From Verrucomicrobiota bacterium (GTDB lineage: Bacteria > Verrucomicrobiota > Verrucomicrobiia > Limisphaerales > UBA9464), in NCBI GenBank assembly GCA_947454705.1, contig CANGKZ010000012.1, forward strand, positions 1 through 64,000: 64,000 nt of DNA. Direction: 5' to 3'. A program made the position numbers and the translations under genes. A model generated the notes under the pieces. That model did not search any database and had not been told where the DNA came from. It saw only the letters and a program-made list of their open reading frames with translations. The first letter of the stretch is position 1. The number at the start of each line of letters is the position of its first letter. Positions 15,984-23,284 of this stretch are shown here, piece after piece.

Positions 15984-16535
15984 ATGATTCGGCATCGTGC
16001 ATTGGCTTTCGTTCTGGTGATTGGGGCTTCAGGCATTCCCGGGATTGCGGCGATTACTTCGCCGGTGGTGATGCAGTTGGAACTGACCGGGATTGCCGGG
16101 GATTCCGCCGATCCCAGGCATCCCGGCACGATCGATGTCCAGGGGTTCTCCTCCGGGGTTCAATTGCCGGTGACTTCCAGCTCCGGGGGGCTGGGTTCCA
16201 AGGCCTCGTTCTCCAACCTGTCGGTGACCAAGTTGGTGGATAAGAGCACTCCCTCGCTGTTTTTCTTCTGCGCCTCCGGTACGCATCTTGCGAAGGCGAC
16301 GTTGTACGTGCGTCCGGCCAATTCCACGAATGACATGTACAAGGTCATCCTGCAGGACGTCGTCATCGCCTCGGTCAACAATACCTTCGCTGCGGGAGGG
16401 GATCGGCCCACGGAAACCATCACTCTCTCCTACAGCAAGATTCAGTGGTCCTATCAGGCGTTGGATGCAAACGGAGGATTTTCCGGCGCGCCGAGCGTGA
16501 CCGGCTGGGATATCGTGCAGAACAAGCGTCTGTGA
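15984..16535 (+). CDS. Secreted Hcp-like (type VI tube family) protein, copy 1
   Basis: The 183-residue product has a signal peptide (residues ~1-23, 'ALAFVLVIGASGIPGIAA'). The mature part reads like Hcp: 'GIAGDSADPRHPGTIDVQGFSSGVQ', 'LGSKASFSNLSVTKLVDKSTPSLFFFCASGTHLAKATLYVR' (abridged), 'YKVILQDVVIASV', and 'PTETITLSYSKIQWSYQAL'. Hcp rings form the tube of type VI systems, but a Sec signal is incompatible with cytoplasmic tube assembly, and no other T6SS gene is present. It is therefore probably an extracellular or periplasmic Hcp-fold protein. A paralogue follows 49 bp downstream. Confidence 0.8.
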   Translation: MIRHRALAFVLVIGASGIPGIAAITSPVVMQLELTGIAGDSADPRHPGTIDVQGFSSGVQLPVTSSSGGLGSKASFSNLSVTKLVDKSTPSLFFFCASGTHLAKATLYVRPANSTNDMYKVILQDVVIASVNNTFAAGGDRPTETITLSYSKIQWSYQALDANGGFSGAPSVTGWDIVQNKRL

Positions 16536-16584
16536 GAGGCTGGTACCAGTTCGATCCGGTTGCCCTCTTGTTTACCTCCCGGGG

Positions 16585-17322
16585 ATGAAAGCGATTCTTG
16601 CGTTGAGCGTGTTCCTCCTTGGGGCGGCATGGAGCGGAGTCGCGGACTCGTTCCTGCAGGTGAATGGAGTCTTTGGACCCGCCCGAAAGGACAAGTATTC
16701 GGGATGGATCCCCGTATCGGGATTCACCAGCCGTGGGGCGCCTTTCAAAACGACGGGCACTTTCCTCCCGCTGCTCACTGTGTTGCGGTCCGTGGATTCA
16801 GTGTCGCCGGCCCTGGCGCTCAAGTGTGCCGAAGGAACGAGGATTTCGAGTGCGGTGATGGAGTCGACCGTCACCAACCGGAACGGATCTGGATTCTTCC
16901 TGCAGGTGCGATTGACCAATCTGCTGGTCCGTTCGTTCCAGCAGGCAGCTTCGGTCTCTTCGACGCCCCTTACGGAACAGGTTGATTTGGCGTCAGCCTC
17001 GATTCAGTGGACCTATACCGCACTGACAACAAGTCGTGTCGCTGCGACGGGAGCATCCCCTCTGGCTGCGCGCGTCGGAGAAGCTTCTGCGGACGCCCCT
17101 GAGTCGAACTTTCACTCCACCGGCACGCTACTTCCGGGGGGCGTCCTCAGGCTCGAGTGGACCCCGGTTCCAGGCGGGCGCTTCCGTTTGATGGGATCTG
17201 CGCGTCTTGAAGGACCTTTTGAGTTCGTCCGAACTCTCGACGCGGGCGACGGGGGCACTCGAACCGCAATTGAAATCCCCACTTCTGGACCGTTTCAGTT
17301 CTTCCGCGTGGAGTTGGAATAA
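16585..17322 (+). CDS. Secreted Hcp-like protein with C-terminal extension, copy 2
   Basis: The 245-residue product has a signal peptide (residues ~1-21) and then a diverged Hcp-like domain (to about residue 155) with the same order of strands as its neighbour: 'SGWIPVSGFTSRG', 'LLTVLRSVDSVSPALALKCAEGTRISSAVMES' (abridged), 'QVRLTNLLVRSFQ', and 'LTEQVDLASASIQWTYTAL'. A C-terminal region of about 75 residues ('LRLEWTPVPGGRFRLMGSAR ... FFRVELE') resembles tail domains of exported verrucomicrobial proteins. Tandem position and shared architecture suggest duplication, and possibly mixed rings. Confidence 0.72.
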   Translation: MKAILALSVFLLGAAWSGVADSFLQVNGVFGPARKDKYSGWIPVSGFTSRGAPFKTTGTFLPLLTVLRSVDSVSPALALKCAEGTRISSAVMESTVTNRNGSGFFLQVRLTNLLVRSFQQAASVSSTPLTEQVDLASASIQWTYTALTTSRVAATGASPLAARVGEASADAPESNFHSTGTLLPGGVLRLEWTPVPGGRFRLMGSARLEGPFEFVRTLDAGDGGTRTAIEIPTSGPFQFFRVELE

Positions 17323-17392
17323 AACCGGTTAATCGCTGAGGAGATGGAAGTTGGAGGCTGGTAGAACAGGAGCTGAGGTGGAGATTTGCAGA

Positions 17393-17416
17393 TGTTAAAT
17401 GCTGGATGCTGGATGA
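17393..17416 (+). repeat. Short dispersed repeat ATGCTGGATG (family F)
   Basis: Tandem ATGCTGGATG units lie in the gap before the lipoprotein gene. The same units occur at 56083-56105 and, inverted in part, near 53335-53355. Confidence 0.55.
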
Positions 17417-17483
17417 GGAGTGGAACATTTCCGACCTTCATTGCAGGCGGGCCAAATCGTTTGATGGGGACTAGGAGGTCGAA

Positions 17484-17816
17484 ATGAATGGGAAACTGAT
17501 TCTACCGTGCTTGGTGGCTTTTGTGCTGGCTTGGGGTTGTTCGGCGCCCGGTGCGGAGCGTCGACCAGGCGCTCTGGTGGAGGTGTTTCGAGACGGGCAA
17601 AAACCGTCCAAGGCATTCAAGGAGATTGGAATGCTGACGGACGACGGAGGGCTTGGAGAGCAGGGGGAAATCGAAGGCAAATTTCTGCGCAAAGCGAAAC
17701 GGATGGGAGCGGATGCGATCGTCCTGCATCCTCTTCTCAAGACTGGGGCAGAGCTGAAGGGGTTCAGTCTGGTTGATACCTACCTCTACAAGGCATCGGT
17801 GATTGTCTATGAATGA
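17484..17816 (+). CDS. Putative lipoprotein or exported small protein
   Basis: The 110-residue protein has a hydrophobic leader ending 'FVLAWGCSAPG'. The Cys could be a lipidation site, but Trp at -2 is atypical. The mature part ('VEVFRDGQKPSKAFKEIGML ... KFLRKAKRMGADAIVLHPL') resembles small envelope proteins of the DUF4156/RcsF-like fold with an 'A..GAD.I' motif; this is a tentative similarity. Its last codons overlap a possible start of the next gene. Confidence 0.62.
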   Translation: MNGKLILPCLVAFVLAWGCSAPGAERRPGALVEVFRDGQKPSKAFKEIGMLTDDGGLGEQGEIEGKFLRKAKRMGADAIVLHPLLKTGAELKGFSLVDTYLYKASVIVYE

Positions 17817-17886
17817 CAAAGAGCAAAGGAGGTGCACGACGAGAGCTGGTGGTTCATCAACGGTGTCGCCATTGAAACTGAAAGCG

Positions 17887-18618
17887 ATGTCGTTGCTGGG
17901 AGGCTGTCTGAGTGCGTTTTCTTACGGAGCGCCCAGGCAGGCTCTGACGTTCGTGGCTGGGTTTTTCCTGGTGCTTTCCTGCGAAGCGGAATCGGTGGTT
18001 GACCAGTCCTTCACTCCGCCCGAGGCCGAGGTGCGATTGGACACCCAGATCGGAATCGCCCCGTTTTTCGCCGGGGCACAAACGTTTACACCGCAACGGA
18101 CCGGTCAATTGGAGGGATTTGATTTTTGGATCCGACCTCTCGGTGGTGAACCTTTGAAGGCGAGTCTGCGATTGGAGGTTCAGACGACCACGGCCCAGGG
18201 GAAGCCTTCGGGGAGTTCGCTCGGGTTCGTGGTGCTTCCGGCGTCGTTCCTGAGTGAACAGACCGGGATCTACAAACACATCGGCATGGAGGGGCTGAAT
18301 CTCTCGCTCAAGGCGGGAGAACGCTATGCGGCGGTGTTCCAGGCGGTTCCCTTCGTGTCGGGCGGGAACGCAGCCTATGATTTCAAGGGCTATTCCAGGA
18401 GCCAGCTCGGCGGGAAGTTTTCCTACGATGCCGGGCAGGGCATGTATTCCGAAGATGGGCGCATTTGGAGGGACTATGCGGGGGCCGACTTTGATTTCGC
18501 CTTTCGGACTTCGATGATGGTTCCGGAGCCTTCAGCGGTGGATCTCCTGCTTTGCGGAGGGGGGCTCCTCGCGCTGTGGCGTTGGCGTGTGGGCGGACGC
18601 CGGAGCCGAGCGGAATGA
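17887..18618 (+). CDS. PEP-CTERM sorted exported protein
   Basis: The ~243-residue product has an N-terminal hydrophobic export segment ('ALTFVAGFFLVLSCEAE'). A beta-rich ectodomain follows with 'GGKFSYDAGQGMYSEDGRIW' near its end, similar to choice-of-anchor domains in exosortase substrates. The tail is a PEP-CTERM signal: 'VPEPSAVDLLLCGGGLLALW' followed by Arg-rich residues. PEP-CTERM proteins are processed by exosortase/archaeosortase-type enzymes and released or attached outside; no exosortase gene is in the window. An ATG at 17809, overlapping the previous stop, could add 26 residues. Confidence 0.82.
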   Translation: MSLLGGCLSAFSYGAPRQALTFVAGFFLVLSCEAESVVDQSFTPPEAEVRLDTQIGIAPFFAGAQTFTPQRTGQLEGFDFWIRPLGGEPLKASLRLEVQTTTAQGKPSGSSLGFVVLPASFLSEQTGIYKHIGMEGLNLSLKAGERYAAVFQAVPFVSGGNAAYDFKGYSRSQLGGKFSYDAGQGMYSEDGRIWRDYAGADFDFAFRTSMMVPEPSAVDLLLCGGGLLALWRWRVGGRRSRAE

Positions 18619-18759
18619 TCCATGGTTGATTAAGGATTCGAAAATGGCCGATGTGCCGACGTTGATCGTGGGACGGTTCGTCTCATCCTCGGAACGGTGC
18701 ATCCGGTTGTTGCTTGGCGTTGAGTTGGAGGCGGAAATGAGGTAAGCCGGAATCCCTGC

Positions 18760-19458
18760 ATGCGCTCGCATCGGTATTCCTATCAGGCAGCGAAGATGTT
18801 TCTCCGGTTTGTCGTGCTGGGATTCGGCGGTACGGCGGCTGGTCAGGCGTTGTATCCGGGGTGGGGAGCTGGCGTGGGCGCAACGGCAGGGCTCCTGGCG
18901 ATTGGCACCCTGCTCGTTCGCGATTCGTGGGTTCAACGTCGGGGGGAAGCTTGGGTGCTGCAGGCCCGTGAGCTTGGATTGAAGTCGGTGGTGTCCTACC
19001 GATTTCCGGCGGTCCCTTTCGATGGGATGGACGAGCCGGCCAACCTGCTTTCGGACTCGGCCGAAGGTGGCCTCTTGTTTATCGGGGATCGAATGGAGCG
19101 GGTCCTGGTGGAGCGAACCGGAGTTTCCGGGCAGGGGTATTCGTTCACCCATGGGTTTGGGTCGTACGTTTCGGATCCCTTGATGGTGGAAACCTTCTTC
19201 CTGCTTCGCGTGCCCGGCCTGTGCCTCCCGGTGCTTTCTGCGGGGCGCTCCCGCGGGCTTTGGGGCCGGGGCGCCGAGGCTGAGTTGCCCGCCCTCGGAT
19301 TGCAGGGAGTGGCCCGATGGCTTGATGATCATCGAGGCTGGCGACTCGAACTTGCAGGAGAATTTGTGCTGGGCTCGTGTCCCCGAACCATTTTCCCCGA
19401 GTCGCGACTTGCTGAGGTGGTGGTGGCGGCGCGTTCGCTCCAGCAGGCTCTGAACTAG
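18760..19458 (+). CDS. Hypothetical membrane-associated protein
   Basis: The 232-residue protein has two adjacent hydrophobic segments near the N-terminus (about residues 12-32 and 36-54: 'FLRFVVLGFGGTAAGQALYP', 'GAGVGATAGLLAIGTLLV'). A soluble domain of about 175 residues with no recognised motif follows. The C-terminal 'ESRLAEVVVAARSLQQAL' is a likely helix. It converges with the cytochrome gene on the other strand, 34 bp away. It is the last gene of the + strand accessory run. Confidence 0.62.
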   Translation: MRSHRYSYQAAKMFLRFVVLGFGGTAAGQALYPGWGAGVGATAGLLAIGTLLVRDSWVQRRGEAWVLQARELGLKSVVSYRFPAVPFDGMDEPANLLSDSAEGGLLFIGDRMERVLVERTGVSGQGYSFTHGFGSYVSDPLMVETFFLLRVPGLCLPVLSAGRSRGLWGRGAEAELPALGLQGVARWLDDHRGWRLELAGEFVLGSCPRTIFPESRLAEVVVAARSLQQALN

Positions 19459-19492
19459 GAATTGAGATGGAGCCGGGGATTCAGCGCATGGC

Positions 19493-20467
19493 TCAGGGTT
19501 TTTGCTCCAGCCAGGCTTTTAGTTCGGCAATTTCCTCGGGCTTGAGCCGGCGGTTTGGGGGCATGTAGCCGAAGTCCACCAGGATGCGGATGGGATGCGA
19601 TTGCACCTGATACAGGGCGTCGCGGTCCGATTCCGAATCCTCCGCGTGGCAGCGGGCGCAGAATTTGAGCGTCAGCGCTTTTCCCCGGGGCGGCATGGGA
19701 CTGTCCTTCGGGAATTGGGGCACTGATCTGGGTTGGGTGGCGATGTGCTGGCTCACCGCGGCGGCCAGTGCGGCATCGAGGACCAGATCCTCCCGCGCCG
19801 GATGAATGGCCAGCGGTCCCGAGGAATGACATTTATAACAACTGTTGCCGTCGAACTTCGGGCCGGACTTCTTTAACTCGGCGTAGTAGTCGAGAGCCGG
19901 GGTGACGGTCAGATCCTGGACGATGGAAAAGTAGGACCATCCTTTGTCGGTCGCTGTTTTCTGCACCAGAAGGTAGACGCGGGCGACTGAATTGGAGAAG
20001 GCGGCGATGTGGTTGAGCATGGGTTGCCGGACGACATCCTCCTGCGTGCTGATGAGGCCGACATCGGAGATCGGGATGGATTCCCCGGCTTCGAACAGGC
20101 GTCGTGCCTCGGTCATGTAGGCTTTTACTTCGTCCTCGGTCAGCCGCTTCGCGTCGGCGCGCGGGTGCGGAGGGAGCGGGACGACGGGCTGGGTCCACTT
20201 CCGTTGGATCCGGTTGGTGCCAATGCTGGAACTCTGCTCCACGAATTTCGCGCGGGTGTACCAATTCAGGTCGAGCGGCGGCTGGAGGAGCAGACCGGTT
20301 GCGGTGGAAACGGCCGGTGCGATGGGTTGGGTTTTGACCGGGGTGGATTCCTTGTGCGGATCCACGGCGAAGACGGGCAGTCCGGTCAGGGCAAGGAGAA
20401 GCGACAGGCCGGAGGTGTGAATGCATCCAAGGCGGCGGGCGAATGGGATTCGGTGTGACTGGGCCAT
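19493..20467 (-). CDS. Exported diheme cytochrome c
   Basis: The 324-residue product has a signal peptide (residues ~1-34, 'LSLLLALTGLPVFAVDP') and two CxxCH heme-c motifs: CYKCH near residue 210 and CARCH near residue 270. The second is followed by 'YMPPNRRLKPEEIAELKAWL', the methionine-ligand loop and last helix of a class I cytochrome c. The N-terminal ~170 residues are not recognised. It probably acts in periplasmic electron transfer. The ATG at 20467 was chosen because the signal peptide begins there; the upstream 77 codons are Ser/Pro-rich and not protein-like. It follows the SGNH gene by 43 bp. Confidence 0.82.
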   Translation of the reverse strand: MAQSHRIPFARRLGCIHTSGLSLLLALTGLPVFAVDPHKESTPVKTQPIAPAVSTATGLLLQPPLDLNWYTRAKFVEQSSSIGTNRIQRKWTQPVVPLPPHPRADAKRLTEDEVKAYMTEARRLFEAGESIPISDVGLISTQEDVVRQPMLNHIAAFSNSVARVYLLVQKTATDKGWSYFSIVQDLTVTPALDYYAELKKSGPKFDGNSCYKCHSSGPLAIHPAREDLVLDAALAAAVSQHIATQPRSVPQFPKDSPMPPRGKALTLKFCARCHAEDSESDRDALYQVQSHPIRILVDFGYMPPNRRLKPEEIAELKAWLEQKP

Positions 20468-20510
20468 GGATGCGGCGGGTTGGATTGCGGATGGCTTGGG
20501 GCCGGAGGTG

Positions 20511-21320
20511 CTAGGGGGTGCTGTTCCAACTTTGGACACCGGTCCATGCGATCTGTTGGAGGTGGGACGCTTCTGCAGCAGAGATGCCGGCAGGACGGTA
20601 GGTGGCACCGACGGGATTGATGCCGGTGACGGTGGCAAGGATGACGCAGGCCGCGAGGTAGGTGCCGTGGATCGTCTCGTGTTCGCGATCGGGAGCAAGC
20701 ATCGCGAGGGAGGGCTGCAACAGCAGCGACTGACGGAATGCCGAACCCACCGGGGCGACCGGAATGCCGTTTTCGCGTCCGACGGTGCGGTGGGCGTTCT
20801 CGATTTGTTCCAGCGAAACCCAGTTCAGTCGTTGATAGGGCCAGGCCATGAACAGGGCGGTCCGGGCTCCGGTGGGTTTGATTTCGTCCTGCAAGCGTCG
20901 GACTTCCTCTGCGAAGTGGGAGAGGTTGTGGTCGACGAATTCCGGGATGTCGTCCTGCAGGATCACCCAGTCGTATCGGCCACTCTGGATCGCGGTATGG
21001 ACCTCGGGAATGCCTTGAAGGATTTTCAGCGTGGCCCCGCCCTTGGTCACGCGATCGGCCTCCATGAGGAGCGGCGTTTTGGCGCCTTGTGCGAGCAGGC
21101 GGACGTGGGTTTCAAGGCCCCCGTTGTAGTAGGTGAAGCTGTTTCCCAGGAACAGGAGTCGCATCGAAGTGTTCTTTGGTTTTGCGGATGAGTTCGTGGA
21201 TGCGGCTCTTGGAAGGCCTTCGATTCCCGCCACGACGTGAACGAGGGCGGCAAGGAATGCGGCGATAAAAAGGAATCGGGGCACGTTCAAAGCGTAGAGG
21301 GCGCGTTGAATTGCAGGCAA
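20511..21320 (-). CDS. SGNH/GDSL-like hydrolase (DUF4886-like)
   Basis: The 269-residue protein carries an N-terminal hydrophobic anchor or signal (residues ~14-33) and the SGNH block I variant 'LLFLGNSFTYYNGG' with nucleophile Ser61. 'DWVILQDDIPEF' is the block II/III region. 'DREHETIHGTYLAACVI' near residue 230 carries the Asp-x-x-His pair. The GNSFT variant is typical of DUF4886-like proteins. A role as esterase or carbohydrate deacetylase is possible; the substrate is unknown. A shorter form starting at Met53 cannot be excluded. It probably forms an operon with the cytochrome gene. Confidence 0.82.
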   Translation of the reverse strand: MPAIQRALYALNVPRFLFIAAFLAALVHVVAGIEGLPRAASTNSSAKPKNTSMRLLFLGNSFTYYNGGLETHVRLLAQGAKTPLLMEADRVTKGGATLKILQGIPEVHTAIQSGRYDWVILQDDIPEFVDHNLSHFAEEVRRLQDEIKPTGARTALFMAWPYQRLNWVSLEQIENAHRTVGRENGIPVAPVGSAFRQSLLLQPSLAMLAPDREHETIHGTYLAACVILATVTGINPVGATYRPAGISAAEASHLQQIAWTGVQSWNSTP

Positions 21321-21400
21321 GGGGGGATCATGGGGATTGCAGTCGGGGCTGGGTGTTCCTGTATCGTGACGCAGCGTTCAGTCGTCCTCGCTGCCATCCC

Positions 21401-21970
21401 ATGCTCCGCCTCAAATCCGTCTCACAGCCCTCCGAACTTCTTGGGATCCTGGATCTGCAGCGGCGGAATCTTCGGAAGAATCTGACTGAATCCGAGGCGG
21501 CGGAGCAGGGGTTCCTGATCGCGGAGTATCCGTTGGAAAGTCTGCAACGGATGAATGCGGCCCGACCTTCGATCGTGGCTGTGGATGGAGATAGGGATGT
21601 CGATCGGGTGGTGGGCTACGTGATTGCGACCACGCGGGAGGTGGGGCTGACGGATCCGTTCCTCGCGGACCTGATTCGCCAGATTGACGGGCTGGAGTTT
21701 GACGGCGAGGCGTTGTCGAAGGCGGACTACGTGGTGGTGGGGCAGTTGTGCGTGGACAAGGAGTATCGCGGGCAGGGGCTGGTGCCCCGGTTGTATCAAC
21801 ACTTTCGTGAATCGCTGGAGACTCATTATCGGTACGGGATCACCGAAGTGGCCCGGTTGAACGTGCGTTCGTTGAAGGCGCACGCAGCGGTGGGATTCCG
21901 TGAGATTCACACGATCGAATCCAGCGGCCTGGAGTGGAGTGTGGTGTTGTGGGATTGGCGGAAGGGGTGA
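21401..21970 (+). CDS. GNAT family acetyltransferase
   Basis: The 189-residue protein has the GNAT core. 'VVVGQLCVDKEYRGQGLVPRLYQHFRE' contains the acetyl-CoA-binding RGQGL motif. 'ITEVARLNVRSLKAHAAVGFREI' is the later motif with the typical N..S...H...GF pattern. The N-terminal helix region ('LGILDLQRRNLRKNLTESEAAEQGFL', abridged) recalls acetyltransferases that bind amine metabolites. The ATG at 21401 begins the conserved part. It diverges from the SGNH gene, with about 80 bases between starts. Confidence 0.9.
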   Translation: MLRLKSVSQPSELLGILDLQRRNLRKNLTESEAAEQGFLIAEYPLESLQRMNAARPSIVAVDGDRDVDRVVGYVIATTREVGLTDPFLADLIRQIDGLEFDGEALSKADYVVVGQLCVDKEYRGQGLVPRLYQHFRESLETHYRYGITEVARLNVRSLKAHAAVGFREIHTIESSGLEWSVVLWDWRKG

Positions 21971-21999
21971 GCCTCGCGGCGGCAGTTGAAGGGAGAGTT

Positions 22000-22149
22000 C
22001 AACCACAGATGGACACGGATGAACACAGATGGAACTGCGCGGAACGAGTGGATTCATGGATCACCCAGGAGGTGAAACCGTTCGAGCGGAACCGAACCGT
22101 CCTGCTACCTCTCTATCTGTGTGAATCTGTGTCCATCTGTGGTTTCAAC
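22000..22149 (+). repeat. Inverted-repeat element, family C, copy with shared core
   Basis: The left arm 22000-22032 (ACCACAGATGGACACGGATG...) and the right arm 22113-22149 (CTGTGTCCATCTGTGGT...) are near-perfect inverted copies. The core shares 'GGAACTGCGCGGAACG' and 'AGGTGAAACCGTTC' with the element at 15458-15608. It lies in the gap after the GNAT gene. Confidence 0.85.
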
Positions 22150-22298
22150 TGCCGTCTCCTGATCGACGGGCGGGAGATCTGACGGCTGCGACCCACTCGG
22201 ATTTTGCCATTGTTGGGTGAGCGATTGCGGTTTTGGGCGGTTTGCCGCGATTTCCGTTGAGAAGCGGGGACGGACCTGCCGATCTTCTTTTCGACGGA

Positions 22299-23231
22299 AT
22301 GAAACCCAAACATCCCATCACCCCGCGCATCCTCGCGTCTGCATGTCTCCTGGCGATTCCTTCGCTTCAGGCCGGACAGGAACCGGCGCGGCCTGCGGGT
22401 GCGTCGTTGACGCCGGCCGGCGGCGGCGCGGCGACGGAGCGCTCCGATCTGACCCTGGCGAATCTGTTCACCCTGGGCTGGGATGAACCGTGGTCGAAGC
22501 GGCCGCATCCGGACGGGGCTCCGGACATGACGCTGCTGAAGGTGCAGTCGAACCTGCTGCTGTATTCGCTGCGGACGGATTACTTTTTCGAACGGATGAC
22601 TCCGTCGAACCGCGATCGCCACATCCAGTTCGTCAACCAGCTGTTTGAATTCAGTCCGAACCGGCGGGTGATGTTCGGCGCGTTCGGCAATCTTCAATGG
22701 CTGGAGGGGCGTACCAGAAGTGATCGGGAAGGGGGCGCCTACGGTGCGCTGGCCCGGCTCCAGCTGGTGGACCTGAAGAACACGTCATACGCCTTCAATC
22801 TCCGCGCGGCGGCGCCCAACGAGGGAATCGGGGAGAAGCAGACGGTAACCAGCGTGGCACTCGCCGGTTGGCACGATCTGACTCCGCTCGGATTGCGGCG
22901 GGTGGGATTGTACTGGCACGTGCAGGAGGAGACTTGGATGGGGCCATCGGCTCCCGGGGGACGACGCAATGACCTCACCTACGACCTGACCCTGGCCAAG
23001 ACCTGGTCGGCCCCGACGGCGACGCTGGAAAACTTCACCACCTTTCTGGAGGCATTCTCCAAGACGGATCTGGACGGGCCGAATCACGGCCACTCCGTCG
23101 TGACTTTGACACCGGGATTTCGGTTTAACCTCCACCACCACCACGTCATCATGACCGGTGTGGATCTGCCGGTGAGTGCGCCCCGGCCGTTCGAGCAGAT
23201 CCTTCGTTTCACGTATATCTACAGCTTTTGA
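22299..23231 (+). CDS. Putative outer-membrane beta-barrel protein
   Basis: The 310-residue product has a signal peptide (residues ~1-25, 'ILASACLLAIPSLQAG'). The rest is beta-rich with many aromatic-flanked alternating strands ('YALARLQLVDLKNTSYAFNL'-like, 'HSVVTLTPGFRFNLHHHHVI'). It ends in 'ILRFTYIYSF', a terminal Phe typical of outer-membrane barrels. Low-complexity Ala/Gly/Pro follows the signal. The specific family is not recognised. It is directly upstream of the AspT/YidE transporter (53 bp), so the two may act on the same solute. Confidence 0.7.
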   Translation: MKPKHPITPRILASACLLAIPSLQAGQEPARPAGASLTPAGGGAATERSDLTLANLFTLGWDEPWSKRPHPDGAPDMTLLKVQSNLLLYSLRTDYFFERMTPSNRDRHIQFVNQLFEFSPNRRVMFGAFGNLQWLEGRTRSDREGGAYGALARLQLVDLKNTSYAFNLRAAAPNEGIGEKQTVTSVALAGWHDLTPLGLRRVGLYWHVQEETWMGPSAPGGRRNDLTYDLTLAKTWSAPTATLENFTTFLEAFSKTDLDGPNHGHSVVTLTPGFRFNLHHHHVIMTGVDLPVSAPRPFEQILRFTYIYSF

Positions 23232-23284
23232 TCGATGGGTTTGCGGAGGGGATTTGGCATCAGATCAGGATTGATTCAAACGCT

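Noticed and set aside
22000..22149. CRISPR-like repeat pattern in the CACAGATGGACAC sequences
   Set aside because: The units are a 12-nt period in inverted pairs with no regular spacers and no cas genes.
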